Source of the DNA: Zonotrichia leucophrys gambelii | Taxonomy: Eukaryota > Chordata > Aves > Passeriformes > Passerellidae | DNA: 64,000 nucleotides | Direction of reading: 5' to 3' | NCBI RefSeq assembly: GCF_028769735.1 | Contig: NC_088178.1 | Span: 6,700,001-6,764,000 of the forward strand | Shown here: positions 39,601-54,600 of the stretch, one piece after another | Numbering within the stretch: position 1 is the first letter of the stretch | How the letters are laid out: each line of letters starts with the position of its first letter | The notes under the pieces: model-generated | The model's database searches: none | Told to the model about the DNA's origin: nothing | What the model saw: only the letters and a program-made list of their open reading frames with translations | Made by a program: the position numbers and the translations under genes

Positions 39601-42600
39601 CTTTCCACAGGCTTTTCATCAAATATGTTACCTAAACTCAGGAGAGAAAGATGAGGCCAGTACAGGACTAGAATCCTCATCTTTTGAGTACCAGTCTAGA
39701 GGGACAACACAAGTTTTGGACTACCCCAGGCACTGCCCACAGCAGTGCTCACACTGAGCCATCCCCCAGCACTTCTTGGCCCTTCAGTTAGGGTGCTGCA
39801 CAGGCTAACGAGCCATTTGACATTTTAAAGATTTAATAAGAGTCAAACTCAAGTGCTTGCTTTCTGTGAAATGAGAAAATGTTGGCACATCTCCAACACC
39901 TTTCACACAACAGTTGCCAGAATGGATTATCTGTGCTATACTGTCTGTCAGCTGGGTAAACCAAGAACACTTGAAAAGATTGTTTACTTTGCTTCAAGAA
40001 GAAATTTCAAGTAATTTTCTTGCAAATATTTGTACACAAGGATTTCAAACCATCTCCCTCCCATTAATCCTCTGCAGGGCTCTGAACAGAACAAACTGTC
40101 ATGTTTACAGAGTGACTCAGTTCCAGGCCATCTCTTGTGCTTTGTAAACGAGGGGATATGGGATTTTCCCCCTTATTACTCTTGGTTTTCAAGTGCTACC
40201 AACATCACAAGAAAAAGGTCAGGATTCTCCATCACGTTTCTTTTTGATGAAGAGAATAGTTGCAACTTCCAGACTGAGAATCTTTATGCCCACAACTGCT
40301 TGCCCTCTAAGCCATGGTTTGAAACAACATCTGGGAATATCCTTTCTGCTTGTTTTTTGTGGCTAAAATATAAACTAGTGCTCTAGAACCAGGACTTGGG
40401 TTAAGACAGATGCTACTGTTCCCTTCTACTCACTACTTCATGTGAATAAAAGGATGTTCCTCTCCACAAATGCATCCTTTGATCTAAGAGGACTCTTTCT
40501 CTCCAAACTTTGCCTTGCATAAAATCAATGCTATCACACTGGTTTCTTAGAATTTGCTCATAGTACAATGAAAGGAACACCTTTGCCTGGAAAAGGGAAG
40601 GTGAAGGGTTATGGAGCCACCCTCTTCAGCTACTGAGAGGGTTGTTTTAGGGAATACACAATTAGAGTGTTCTCAGGGTACAGGAGAGGGGAAAAAAAAA
40701 GATGATAGTCCTTGTTCATAACATGCAGCAGGGGAAATTCCAACCCGATATACAAAATATTTTCCTAGTGGGGGTAGTTAAGCACTGAAGGCTGCCCACA
40801 AACTTGTGAAATCTCCACCCTTGGGGACATTCAAAGATTGATTGGACAAGTTCCTGAAAAAAATAATCAAGCCTGGAAGCTAATTCCCTTTGAGCTGTGA
40901 ATTGGACTAGATGACTTCTAAAGGTGCCTCCAGCCTGAATTGTTTTGTGATTCTGTGATTCATAATCCACCTGCAGTGGCTACCTGGAATAGCTACTGCA
41001 AGAGATACGAGGCAAGACAACTTGAATTTCAAGCCATTAAATGAAACCCTGAGTTGAAAATGTTGTTCTGAGTTCTCCCATTCCTCCCTGTCACAGATTA
41101 TCTCCTCCAGTGTTTTTCCAGCTCACCAGCAACAGTTTTCACTTGCTCCAAGACTCATATCTGATCAACACCAACACAAGGCTGTATAGAATTGATTTTT
41201 ACTACAAATCAGAAATTATTTTTTCCTCTCATTCTGTCTACACTGCAACTGAAAAATTAAGTGACAAAATTTGCTATAGTATGGGCAGGGGTCTCATCCA
41301 TCCACCCACAGACAGAAATAAACATACTGTTTATTCAAAATTATCTTTGTGATAAGCCCTACTTTTTACCTCGTTCATTTTACTTCCTCACATTTATTAC
41401 CACTTGTAAGAAATTCAAGATAATAGATGAGATTTCCAACAATTTACCAAATTTTGTATTGTAAAAAAGCAGAAATTGGAACAGAAGTTTCTTACTTCCT
41501 TGTCTATCAGATAACAGATACATACATTGACATTTTAAAGATTTAATACATACAATCATACATACATACAACCAAGTCAACATATAATTGCTACAAAGTG
41601 AAATAAGAACAAGAACAGTTGAAATCTAAGATTTAGGTTTTGGATTCTACAGGTCAGATCTATTCTGCAAGTCCAACTGATAGAAGGAACTAAAACAAAA
41701 CCAAATTTAATATTTAAAACAGGTTTGCTGAATAAACCTCAGCTCACCTGTGGACACAGGTAAGGAAAAAACACAGTAATTAAAAATACATTTAAAACTG
41801 GGAATGTATTATATCAGCCCCATGTGCCTTTCTCAGGTGTTGTAGCCAAGTCACCCACCCCAGAAGGGCGGCTGGGACGCACCTGACACGTCGAGGAACG
41901 TCTGCGCGCGTCCTGTCCCCGCAGTGCTGCTGGCCACGCACTCATAGAAACCCTCGTCGGACACGGACACCTGGGCAATGTCCCAGCTCATGCTGGATGA
42001 TTCTCTGCAGGAGAAAAGGGCGCCCACTGAATCCCTCAAGGAACCAAGAGTTACACCAGCTTGGTTTCCTGACTGCAGGCATAAGAGAGTTTCACAATCA
42101 CCAAGAGGCATGACAGACCTTCTGATGAATCAAACTGGATGTCACTTTATGGATGGTATTTTCTCCTAAGATTTTGCAGAATGTCCCACTTGCACATCAA
42201 AAACTAAACCTTTAACAAGTCAACAGTTGTCACACAATACCCAAATGCAGTGTATTTGCTGGCATTCCCTCAGCTGCTTGTGCTCTGCTGTATTTACCAC
42301 CTGAGATGACACATTCCCTGAAACCAGCAAGTTTCTGTGCAGAGCCAGTGTGTGGTACCAAACCCATGCCTCTTACCAGCAAAGGCAACATCCTCCCACC
42401 TGAGCTTCCCAAACTCACAGGTACAGCAATCCAGAGAACCACTGCAGGTATTATCTAGATCCCAGCAAGGCCAAGGCTGCTGGGCAGTAACACCATGTTG
42501 GTATCACACACAATGTGAAAGCAAGAAGGGAATAAAATTGTAGCCACGTAGGCTGCTTACATGTGCTTCAAAACAAACATTCTTAGTCTCTCATGATACA

Positions 42601-45600
42601 AAACCACATTTTATAAACTTCTGGTGCTGCAGACACACAGAGGACAACATAAATGAGCAAACCAGTGGTTCTGCAGTATCCCAGCGCTCCCCATGGCCTG
42701 TTGCTATGGCACACAAACAAAACTGATAAGCACCAAAATATCTGTGAGAGCTTTGGCAAGTAATTGCCACATTACAGGAAAACACTACATTAATGACCCC
42801 TTTGTTTGTCTGAATAGATTGATTTATCAGCCCTTAAAGGATACAGAAGGAACAAGAGACTTGGAATATGCATGGAAGGTCAATGCTGTAGCACCATGAG
42901 ACAGACAATCCAACCACACCACAAATGAAAACAGCCTACAGTGACCTTAAATGGCTTTCTACTTGTTCTCTCTTACTTCATACTTTTTCTAGATAGCCTA
43001 ATATATCATACTTCAAATCTATGACATTTCCCACTGCAATGCTGGCACATGGACATGGCAGCAACTGCCAGCACTAAAGAATAAGGTGGTGTTTCTTCCA
43101 AATAATGAGTGAGAAACTCCTTTATTTCATGGAAAGTATGTTAAAAGTGAGGTTAGGCAATCCTGTTCTGCTTCCTTCCTGACTTGTGCTACATGCCAGA
43201 TGTCAAACATGGAAGCCTTGAGAACAGAAGCACAAAGGGAAATGTGCCCAGGGGCATGGAACAGCTTGGCAAAACAAAGACCTGTGGTGGACTATTAAAG
43301 AAAAATTTAGAAATCAAACCAACGCTGGCAGCAAGGACTAACATAGCTCAGGGCATTTGCTCCACACACAGGCACTGGGAGAGGAGCTGTAACTGCACAC
43401 AAATCACAGGACATGTCATGGGATAATTCAGCACCTTCCAGCACCACTTCTATCTACCAAATTCATTTTACTGTACATGTAATCTGCTGACTGGGCTGTT
43501 TGTGTGGGCAGCTGGGCAACTACAAACACTCAAACTCCCCAGCCCAGATGAACCCCTGGCTCTCAGTCACGCAGAGAGCACGGTGGTGCTTGGGTTGTGT
43601 CAGACCTCACCTCCTGGACATCCCTACCATGCTGCTCCAGACCCAGCTGGGAGCTCACAGGCAGAAATGAAATCTGTCATTTCACCTCCTAGCACATGGT
43701 TTGGAGGGATATATTCTGCATAGTTTACTACACTCGAACAGGAACCACAAATAGCAGTTGATTATCAGTGAAATTTTTAATTATCATGATTGTTATTTTG
43801 ATTAACTACATGAATTGCCTTCCTTGTCAGAATTAAATGTCTTATTTTTGCTGGTTCTAATCTCTGCAGGATTGGTGGGATCTGCCATTTCTAATTCAGA
43901 ATGGACTGCTCAGCTCCCACTGCCCACTGGAATGAGGTGCTCAACTACTGCTCTTGACCTCCTTTATCAGGAGGTAACTGGTAAAAAGTTCACTGGGACA
44001 TTAAGCAAAACACAAATTTTCTTACTATGGTACCACAGGATGCAGAAATGTAGAAAGACAAAACTGTTAGAACTTGACAAAAATTTCTTCTTCCTAACCT
44101 ATGTTCTTAATTTAAAATTAGGAATTATTATTGGAGCTGATAGTACCTCTGGAAATAAAGTAAAAAACAAAAATTCAGATTTCAAAGTCTGTTCTCCTCA
44201 TGAACCTTGAGCCTGTAGTCATTCTAAGGGTATTTTCACACAGACAACTGTCACAATAGAAATACAATATTCAAGTCATAAATCATTTAGGTTTTAAAAT
44301 AAATATTAAAACAGTTGAGTGAAGACATCTCAACACCAAAACAAAACTCATTCAATGCAGAGGAATACCACAGTTCAAATCTGCACTGAACTACTAAGCT
44401 GGACAAACCCTGCCTGGAACTTCACTACAAATAAGAGGCAAACAAGCCAAGCTGAATTAGATCCTATTTAACTATGACTAACAATATCTGGCTTGAGACA
44501 TGTTTTGTTAAATTAAATTTGATGATGTGTTCATTCATCCGCTCTGTAACAGAAAAAAGAAAACCGCGGCCGAATCAGCGGTGCTGGATGTGTGAAGAAC
44601 AAGGAGAAGTGCGGGGTTTGATACCTAAGGAATGGAAAACATTACACAGCAGCCCAAGTATGTGCTGTGCTGGGGCTGACTGTGTGTCAGTGGCACCTCA
44701 TTAAAACCCAAACCACACCAAGCTGCAGCATTTCCCACTGCCAGCAGTGCACAAGGGAGCTGCAGGATGTGCTCACTTGGGTATGCTGTACCTGCTGGGG
44801 AATGCAGAGTTTAGCCTACAGTCTGCTCCTGAGGTGCTTTGGGCTGCACAGGAGGCTGCTGACACTGTTTGCTAGGGCACACTTCCCTTCTGGTTTTAAC
44901 AAACAGAATCAAAAGGGGCACTTTATGAGTATTTTAACTAATTAACCTTTTCTTTATTCTCTCACCCTACAAAGAAAGAGCAAACAATTATTTTTCTATA
45001 CAGAAATCTGAAGAGCCTTCTGGGTATATCCCACATAAATTTTGCTATTTTGAGAGATTTTCTGAAGATGAAGGTTTCTAGGGCAAGTCATAGGACATAC
45101 TTCTAGGGCCTCCATGAAAGGCATTAAAAATCAAACAAATTAATGTATGCCCAGTGATCTACATATCACTGGGGCCAGAGTGAGGGGTGTGTTTAATAAA
45201 CAAAGCTAGTTACCAATTTTGCATAATATTTAAAAATATAAATTAAAACAATTTGCCTTCTAGACTTTTAGATCCAGTTTATCATAACTTCAGAGCACAC
45301 ATTTGAGGGGAATTTAGGCCAGAACCTTATAAATCCCATCACACGCAGAGTGTACATCCTCCTCTATACATCATATATAGATATATGTCTCTGTATATAA
45401 ATATTATCAATATCTCCATAAAATACAGCTTTCCTGATGAAGAGCACCAAAAATAATAGACTAGAAGCAGCAGGATGTAGACAGCACATAGCAGTAAAAA
45501 ATAACAGAATTCATAAGCTATAAATAGGAAATGAAGCAGCATTGTGAAAAAAGGTCACTACTTACTTGAAGAATTGATCCACTCCCAGTTTGACTCCATT

Positions 45601-48600
45601 TTTAGTAAATCTCTGAGTAAAAGGTATAAGGCTGTCAACGTGGCAAGGAACAGAGCCTGGCTGTAAATAATATCCTGGAGTCTTCATGGGCATTGTAACT
45701 TTGGGGGCGTCTGAAGAAAGAAAACATTCCCCAGAAAGTATATTAACAGCTACTCACACACATCCCATCCTTTCCTTTTGTTAAAAGGAAGCTCAATTTC
45801 TGATAAATCTCCACTTAGTGGGTATTGACCATTATGAACTAGAGACACAACTTTGGAAGGAAACAGCACAGAAAGTACTTGCCTAAGTTATAAAAGCATA
45901 CAAGACCTCAATTTCAACTGACACAGATGAGACACATGAACAGTCAATTCAAGTTAAAGTCACTTACCAGGAATAATACTAGAAAACAAAACACTTGAAA
46001 CTCTCTGAAAAAGATAACCATCCTTGTCATAGCCCGTAATTTTAACAAAAAAAGCTTCATCTGGTGGAATGAAGTCAGAAATATTCCATAGTCCATAGGG
46101 CTTTCTGTCAGGATAGTATCTCACAGGCAAGGTCTTAAGGAGCTCCCCTGTAATACTCAGAAGTTCCAGACGGTCTACTCTAGCTGGAAGCAGGATCCCT
46201 GTGGTATTCAGCAGCATGAAGGTAGGAATCCCTAGAAAAACAGAAACACTCTATTTTAAGTGCTAAAGAAAACAGATAATTAAAACATGAAAGATTAAAT
46301 TCCATCTGCATGGCTCACTACCCCATGAATGCAGCATTCAGCTCCAGCCTTTACCTACTGAGTAGGAAAAGACTAAATTGTGCTCAGCTGAGCTCTGCTT
46401 GTTAGCCATGAGGAGACACAGCTGGGGAGAGTTTAAATTACTGATTTCCAACAGGTGCTTCTGAAACAAGCAACTTCTTTATTAACTCCTCACCATGCCT
46501 CTAGGTCAAAGCCTTTTTCAGAAGCTCCAAAAATAACAGAAACAGCACCGGATTCTGAGGCATAGTTAAGAATATCTGTATTTATGTCACACAAAGCCCC
46601 TTCCCAGGAACCAACCCACAGCATCCCCAGAATTATCACAAAGCTCATCATAGAGCTGTACTCGATATCGGGGGCCTGAAGGTATTTAGCATGGATTGAA
46701 GTGGAAACAAACCTTGCACTGGCCTGCTGGATGTTTTCTTGAAGTCCAGGGTGGGCTTTCTGGAGAAGCCAGCTCTGAAGTCGATGGTGCTGAGCCCCGT
46801 GATGCGCACAGAGTGCCTCCCGCTGCTCGAGGTCTGCAAAACAGGCAGCACATGGAACCAGCACTGCAGGCCCTGCACAGAGCTGAGCCAGTCCTGAGCT
46901 CAGGGACTGGCTCCAGCATGGCTCACAGCAGCACAGACAGGAGCCTCATGGCTCAAGTGGTAAGGAAAAGCACCTTGAAAAAAGCTTTGTTTTCACCCAG
47001 CCCTACAGTTATGGTGTCAGCAAAGACAGCCAGTTTGTCTTGGAAGGAAATCACACCAACAAATCCACAACTCCTTGCCTGCAATGACACTGGTCTGGGA
47101 GTTAGGACCTGACCATTACAAACTCCACTAGAAAATGGTGAGTGAATCAGAACTCAACAGAAAAATCTATGCATTAAAGGTGCTTCTCTTCCCAGGCCAA
47201 GGGGGAACAGAGGATGCACAGGTAGCTCTGTTCTGTACCCTTGTACCCTCCACTGGTCATTCTGCTTCAATCAGCAAAAAGCAAATCAGAACAACCCCCA
47301 CCCATCCATCACCCTTGAACAGCCTGAGCTTTGTGTTCTGAAGAGTACAGCTGCTTTGATGTACATCTTTCATCTTAAAGAAGACAAATCAAAGTAATTA
47401 TAAGTTAGTTCCTATGATTCTATGCAGAGAAAGAAAGGTCAGGTGCTACTTGCCAAAGGTGCACAGGAACCCCTGGCTTTTCCTTCTCACCTATTTCTAC
47501 ACCCTTCACATGTCTGGAAGCTTCCACTGAGCTTTCCCTGGAGTTTTACCCGATCCATTCTCAAATTCCTGTAGCTCTCTGGGAGAGGTTACTCCAGAGT
47601 AACCCCCTCTGCCACTGCTGCATGTGAGTACCAAATTAAACAGTTGTTTCTTCTAACTAACAGCCTTTGGACAGGCATTAGACACCATGACAAATCAATG
47701 TCTATGTGATTAAAACATATTTCCTTCTATTTAGTTAGCCTTTCACCTCAGAAATAGAACCACTGAAACCTTTTTTATATAAGCCAGCTGTTAACAATAT
47801 AAAGAAATCTTTAATTGTGCCAAACAACTCAAGGTATCAAGCGTTAATTGCCAGTTAAATTTTCATTAGATAAATTCAGTGATAAAATTCTGGTTTTATA
47901 GCTTGGTGCATCTGTATAAGGAGTTTATGGCGTGAATAAAATTTTCACAAAGCTTAAGTCTTAAAATGTTTGTGTAAATAAACCAAGCCAGTGACTAAAG
48001 CCAAGTAAACAATCCACAGAAAAATACACTGGGAAATCATTTCTCTTTATGAATTACTCAGACCTTTGGTTATTTGCAACTTTTAAGGCCAGAATACCCT
48101 TAAAAAATTTTACCATTTCCTAATAACAATAAACACATCTCTCACTGTCATGTCTAGGAGCTGGAGGTGTTTAGGCAAACACAAGGAATTAGTTTTATCA
48201 CACAGGACTGCTTTCCAATTATTATCTTTAGGTCTCTTCTCATAATTTGTAGCTGAACATGGATTACAGAGACTGTTCATTAGTGCTTCCCCTACCAGGC
48301 TGGATGAGTATAATCAAAAGTGCAAATACATATTTGTGAAATATGCTTTCCTGTCTTGCAAACAACATCAAAAAATTGCCCTCGCCCTATAAGTCTCCAG
48401 CAAGTGACAGAAGTGAATCCTAAAGCACCAACTTGTAGGAAAAGGTCTCAGGACTCAATGTGGATCACATTACCATGTCCAGCAGGACCCAAATCTTTTT
48501 CACTTTTAATAGCCCACCAGGTTGTCTCTGTACTGGTTTTCAGCACTTTTGGTCATAGAACTGTGGAATTGGAAATGACCTTAAAAAGTCACCCAGTGCC

Positions 48601-51600
48601 ACCCCTGCCATGGGCAGGGACACCTTCCACTATCCCAAGGTGCTCCAAGCCCTGTCCAGCCTGGCCTTGGACACTCCAGAGATCCAGGGGCAGCCTCAGC
48701 TTCTCTGGGCACCCTGTGCCAGGGCCTGCCCACCCTCACAGGGAGCAATTCCTTCCCAATATCCCATCCAGCCCTCCCCTCTGGCAGTTAAAAACCTTTC
48801 CCCCTTGTCCCATATATCTGCCCATATAAAAAGTCCCTGTCCCTTGTTTGATAAGCCCCCAGTCCTAGACAGACATTCAAACAATTCTCCCCAGAGCTGC
48901 TGAGCTCAACATGCTTTTGTAGCTGCCGTTCTGCAGCAGGATCAACAGCTTCCCCCAGGGCTGTGTGTGAATTAATGGTCCTTTTCAAAGCACCTCTGTG
49001 CTTAGGGCAGGGACAATGCACAGCAGGATCCATTCAGCACTGCCTATAAAGTGCCTCACCCGGGTGCCTTCCCCTCCAAAAATGACTATAGAGTATTTAC
49101 ACTGCTACAATGGAATAGTTCAGTCAGAAAGGATCTACGCCAGTAGGATTGTTTCCACATCTATTTAGGAAAGCTGGGATCATGCAGCTTTACCTACATA
49201 AAGAGGTATACAACAATATTAAATACAAGATCACAGGACATTTACTGTAACACAGACTCAGCTGTAAGTATCTATGATAAATAACATAGCAAATCATTAT
49301 ACAACCCCCTTATATGCTACAGGACAATCATACAGAAGTTCTGCAATAACTTTACCTTAATTGTCCATGTTCCAGGCTCTGGATCTTTGACATTTACTAC
49401 CTTTGCAGAGTTTTGGATATTTAACAATTCATTCAGTCCTGATGCCTTATTGAGCTGCTTGCCTGAAAAAACATAAACAAGAACTAAATACAGGATGGAG
49501 TAAACACAGTATTCTTTTAAAATACAAAGAGTAAATACAATATTTTTGTTTCGGACCAATGTATTTCTGATACTTGACTTACTACTTAGCAATCAATGAC
49601 ATTTACAACAGTCAAAATTCCCTATAATTCTCTGACAGAATACTGAAAATGTTCATTTACATGTGGGTGGTTGTGTGCAGGAACTGGCTCTCTAGAGAGG
49701 GATTTTGCTCCCTAAAGGCTGACCCTGAAGAATCATCAGCCCTAAAACTCATCTGGCTCTTTCACAGCACTAAAGGGAAAGAAGAAGTGGAGACTGGGAT
49801 GTCCCAGTGCCCATCTTCAAAACCTACAAGATTTGCCTTGAGTAATTTCAGTGAACCCTGTGGATTTAGATGCATGGAGCTGATTTATGAAAAACGCCAA
49901 AAAGAGGTGGGGTCACTGCTTCAGGGAAGCCTGACACTTGCACCCAGGACTGTGTATTGTCAGGGCTTGAACACAGACATTGAGCAAATCTCTTTCCTGT
50001 AAACAAGAATGCCTCCGTGCAGGACAGACCAGACCACATTGCAGGGATCCCATCCTGGGCATAAAATATTTCCCAGCTACTCAAGCAATATCCTTAGGCA
50101 AAAGTCATTCAGAGAATACAAAATATGATCCAAATTTATTTCTGGAGTGCTGTTCCAAGTTCCTAGGGCATCAACTTAATAATAAACAACAGATTTGTTC
50201 AAAATAGCTTCAATTACAGATTAGCTCCAAGTCTGTCATTGCATTCCCCATCACATACTGCTCAGCTGGAGATGAGACAGGTTTGGTTCTGAATGTTCTC
50301 AGTTCAAAAAAGCTAGACCATGGCTGAACTTTCCTCACATAAAACCCAACCAGCATGTACAGCCTTAAATGATGGTTCAGGGAATACAAAAACAGATGAA
50401 AGACTCAAGTGTCCAGTAATCCAGAATGAAAGGACAAACAATAACAAAGAAGATGGAAGTGAGATGAAGTGGACAGAATAAGGAAGTTTTCCAGTTTCCT
50501 CCAAGTGAAAAAAAACCATGGAATATTGGAAAAAAAAATACCAGAAGAGATATTTCCTTCCCTTTTTGCACTATCACAAAAGAAAGTAAAAAGTACTTCA
50601 CCTAGAGGATTATGAATCTCCATTGCTGGCGAAGGACCGCTCAAGGACACTGTAACTTCCTTCAGACTGGGATCAAAAGGGATCTGCCAAGTATTTACCG
50701 CCATGGACAGATGGTCTGTAGACAAGAGATGCACTTTGGAGGCTTGAACTGCTTCTTCAACCCATTTTAACACCTAGAAGAGAAAAGAACAGTTGTTACT
50801 ACACTGTCAGCAGTACTGGCTGTTGAAATCTTTTCTGCTGAAATGCCTCTCTCTACTATCTTGTAGAGATTCCATATTGATTTATTTTTTAAAATGTGAA
50901 TATTTAAAGGAAATGCAACTTTAATAGAAGATACTAGCAAAGCCATGGTCAGCATGGTGTTTAAAGGAGTACACTAGCACACCTGGATATATCTCTACAC
51001 AACAACCACAGGTAAATTTTAAAAGGAATTAGGGATACAAACCTGTGGACATTTCTGTTCATCAATTATTATCTGCATGAAGCAACAAGGAAAATATTCT
51101 TATCCAGATATACTGAGTAATTGCTGTCTCTGGACTTCTCCAGGTTTTTTTCCCCTAAAACACCTAATACAAGTTACTGTTAGGCACAACACAGAGGTGG
51201 GACTGAAAGGGAACACAGCTTTGGATAGTACAGCCCTGCAGGGCACAGAGGCTCCCACACCAGGGACAGGACAGCAGCCCATGGAAGAGCCCACAGTGAA
51301 GGAAAGGAAGGGTGTGAAGAGGCAGAGCAGCCAAGAGAAACCTGTATGTACTGACCACAACCCCATTCCTGATGGCACTGGGGGAGGGAGAAGGAATCAG
51401 GGGAAGAGTTGAGTTGGGCAAGTGGAGGCAAAGTGGACCTGTCTTTGCTTCCCACTGCCTGAAGGAGTAATTGAATATCTATTTTAATTGGCAACAAATT
51501 AATTTTCCTTAAGCCAACTTTGTCTTGTCCTCAACAACAACTGGTGACTTCCTTGCCTTTATCTCAAGCTTCCTCAACCCATTCCTCCTTTGCAAGGGAT

Positions 51601-54600
51601 GAGTGAGTGGCTGAGAGAACGCATGACAACCAGCCAAGGGAACCCACCACAACCAACCCAGCCTCCCCAGAAACACACCTGGTTTGTCAAACTATGTGAT
51701 TATGCATCACCTCTGTACATCATAGAGCTGCAGCATACTTTTAAAATCCCACTGAAGTAATATTTGGTTTGTGTAGCAATGTGCATGTGACTCACAGTAA
51801 TACTGAACCATGGTTTAAAGCTGCAGTTGACCACGGTGGCTTGGGAAACATTTTGTAAAGGAGAGCTGTCTTTTGGTTATGTCAGTTCAAGACTTTGAAA
51901 CCAGCAAGAAACTAAGCTCAAGTGTTACCTGTCAGTACTGGCGGTCTCCAGGGCAAGTCCTTCAACCTAGGACCCAATTCAACACATTGCCCATAAGAAC
52001 CTCATTCCCCTGGTTTATTCTGCATTACTTGCCTACTTTATCATTTAAGAAATAGAAATATGCCATAGGTTTGTGTGTGAGATGACTTTGGGATAGAAAC
52101 TAGATTCCAGCCTCCTGCAGAAATGTACTTGTTCTCATAAGTAACAATATGAATGCCCAGCAACCTTTGTGGAAGGATGAAGTAAGTTTAAATAAATGTC
52201 ATTGAAAACACATTTGAAATGGTGGAGGCAGGTTTTCATCAATCATTGCCCTTCCACTCTTAGGAATGTCCCACCTGAGCTGTGCTGAGTGCTCCCAGCA
52301 CAGGGTGAGACAGCACTGACCAGGTGTCCCCTCACCAAGGGTGTGCACAAGCGAGCTGCTTGGGCATGTCTGCAAAACAATATACCAAAAAATCACAGTA
52401 AAACTGCCTGGGCTGCTCAAAGCCCTGCAGCAACGTGGCCCAAGAGAGAATTGGGGTTTGTGCAACAGCTGGTGACACCAGCCAGGGAGCAACTTGTGTT
52501 TGCTTTAGACAAGCCTGGAACAGGAATCACAAGGCCTCAAAAAGATCCAGCTCATTTAAGTTCTACTTTAGAAATTATACATCTGGGCCCAAAAATGCTT
52601 CCAGAGAAATTTCAATGCTCTACTCCCAGTGAGATGAACACGACACTTTTTTGTATGAGGTATATGGAAAAGTTCCCATTTAATTCCAGGATATCATCTC
52701 CACAGGTAAGTTTTTAAATGGATTGTAAAATTAAATGAACCCATACGAACTTCAGTTTCTGAGAGTTTTTCAAGATCAAAACTGAAAATAGAAGGCAACA
52801 GAACAACCCAGCTGTCTGCAGTCTGGCAGAAGCTTGCTTTGTAAGTTCAATAGGCAATTCTGGGAGATCCATTTCCCAACCCTGTCATTCCTAAGAGCTT
52901 TGCAATAATGCTGTAACACTGGTTTAGAAGTAGGTTTTTTCTCCTCTGAGACCTTTACAGAAAGCCCCCAAAAGAACAGCAGCTTTTGCTGTTCTGCCAA
53001 AATGTGACGTGATGAATTTTATTAGAGGGGGAAGGGCAAATAGAGCAATGATTTATAACTTTTCCCCAGAAAATTTGCTCTTGCAACCTGCCCTGCTGTC
53101 AGGTCATTTCTTGGAATGCATAGTGAAACCTGGAAAATCTGTGGAGCATGGCCTCTATTCCCATTTGTTTATTCTGGGACTCAAGAATATTTCTCAAGCA
53201 GTCAAAGCAACAGGATTTCAGATTAACTGTTTCATTGCTGAAGTAAATTTAGGTTCATACTTACAGCCAAAGAGGAAAAATGTTCTAATAATGTTTTCAA
53301 ATGCACATAAAAAATATAACTGAGACAATGCATGAGAGAACAATCCTGTAAAAATAAACCATGAATTATATATATATAACATGTATGAAAACCAGACAAC
53401 TGAAAAGTTTTAGTGTTGGATCTCAAGCTCTTCAAAGTTAGGAACCACAAGAACTAAGCCTGTCCGCTTTCAAAAGCCCTTCTGCAGTTGTTTTACAACA
53501 AAAAGCCTTAGGTACATGACCATGGTTTATTTTTTCCATAGACTCCAAATTCCATAGAAAACAGAGAAAGACCAGCTGTAACTATTTGTTTTTCCTTACT
53601 TTGTTTGGCATTCACTGTACATTATGTATCTTCAGAATAGAAGCATTCAGCTGCTTCTCCCATGAAACCTTTTTCCTCCTTTTTCTATGAAAATGGATAA
53701 TGCCTGTTTGGGACCAGGGAGAAGAAAAGGCAAGAAACAGACGTATGCAAGAAGCTTTCATTCTATAATGTAATTTTGAACTTTTGACTTTGTCACCTGT
53801 GTTGCACCCTTGAAAAGTAGTGGAGGGGCCTTTTACACCTTAAACTGAGTGAAACAAGATTGGAAACTGCTTCCTCTGCAGCATGATCCAAACACACACT
53901 GGTCATGCACAGCAGGAACCTGTAACACCAACCCCAGCTATGTTGGTGTAACCCTTGTGTTGCCATCCCCTGGGAGGAGTAAGAGTCAGCAGAAATGGGA
54001 TGTTCCCCAGTGGGTTTAGGGACCTCTCTCTACAGCAGAGCACTTGTGAGTGAACACCACCAGACCCCATTCCCTGTGATCTTACAGATGATACTTTCCC
54101 CACAATAACAACCCCTTTTGCCTCGTCTTTTGTAAATGTTCTGTCACCAGTCCTGTCTTCAGTCCCCCCTCAATCTCATCTCATCCACAGCACCCCTTTC
54201 ATTCACAGGCTTCTCATCCAATTCCAAACTCTCTTTTTTTCTCCATATAGGTTCATCCAGCTTTCAAGTCACTCAACAACACCCCCTTTCTTCCATCAAA
54301 GTCCAAGCTGTGCCTCCGTGTCATGCTCAGTTCTCCTCCCATCAATATTCTATATATGGAAGATGCATTTTTACTTATTTTAAAAATCAGGAAGAAATAT
54401 GTATTTTTAGGCAGTTTAAGGACAGGAATTCTTCCCTTCTTACAGAAAGGTTAGAAGTAAGAAAAATCAAGTGCTTCAACACTAAAAGAAATGGAAAAAG
54501 ACCACTCATCAGCTCAGTCCTTGTGAACTCCTAGCTCTACACTGATCAATCCAGTTCATCAGACGTAGGAATGACTCAGTTTTGCCACAAACAATCAAAA

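Larger units (their letters stand above)
38461..41882. other. HMCN1: HMCN1 intron between Ig 2 and Ig 1
   Basis: 3.4 kb. Contains the solo LTR at 38515-38915 and a CR1 at 40768-40962. An exact 22-bp word occurs near 39818 and again near 41527. The rest (39000-40760, 41000-41880) is unremarkable. Confidence 0.65.

Noticed and set aside
43815..44210. Plus-strand open frame of 131 codons
   Set aside because: Intronic, no domain or homologue recognised, no neighbouring exon signals.
48320..48829. Plus-strand open frame of 169 codons
   Set aside because: Its second half is the antisense of a CR1 3' end; the rest is intron.
50602..50773. Possible translation start at the beginning of this exon (frame drawn as Met)
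   Set aside because: The codon is GTG directly after a splice acceptor and corresponds to an internal Val of the VWA region.
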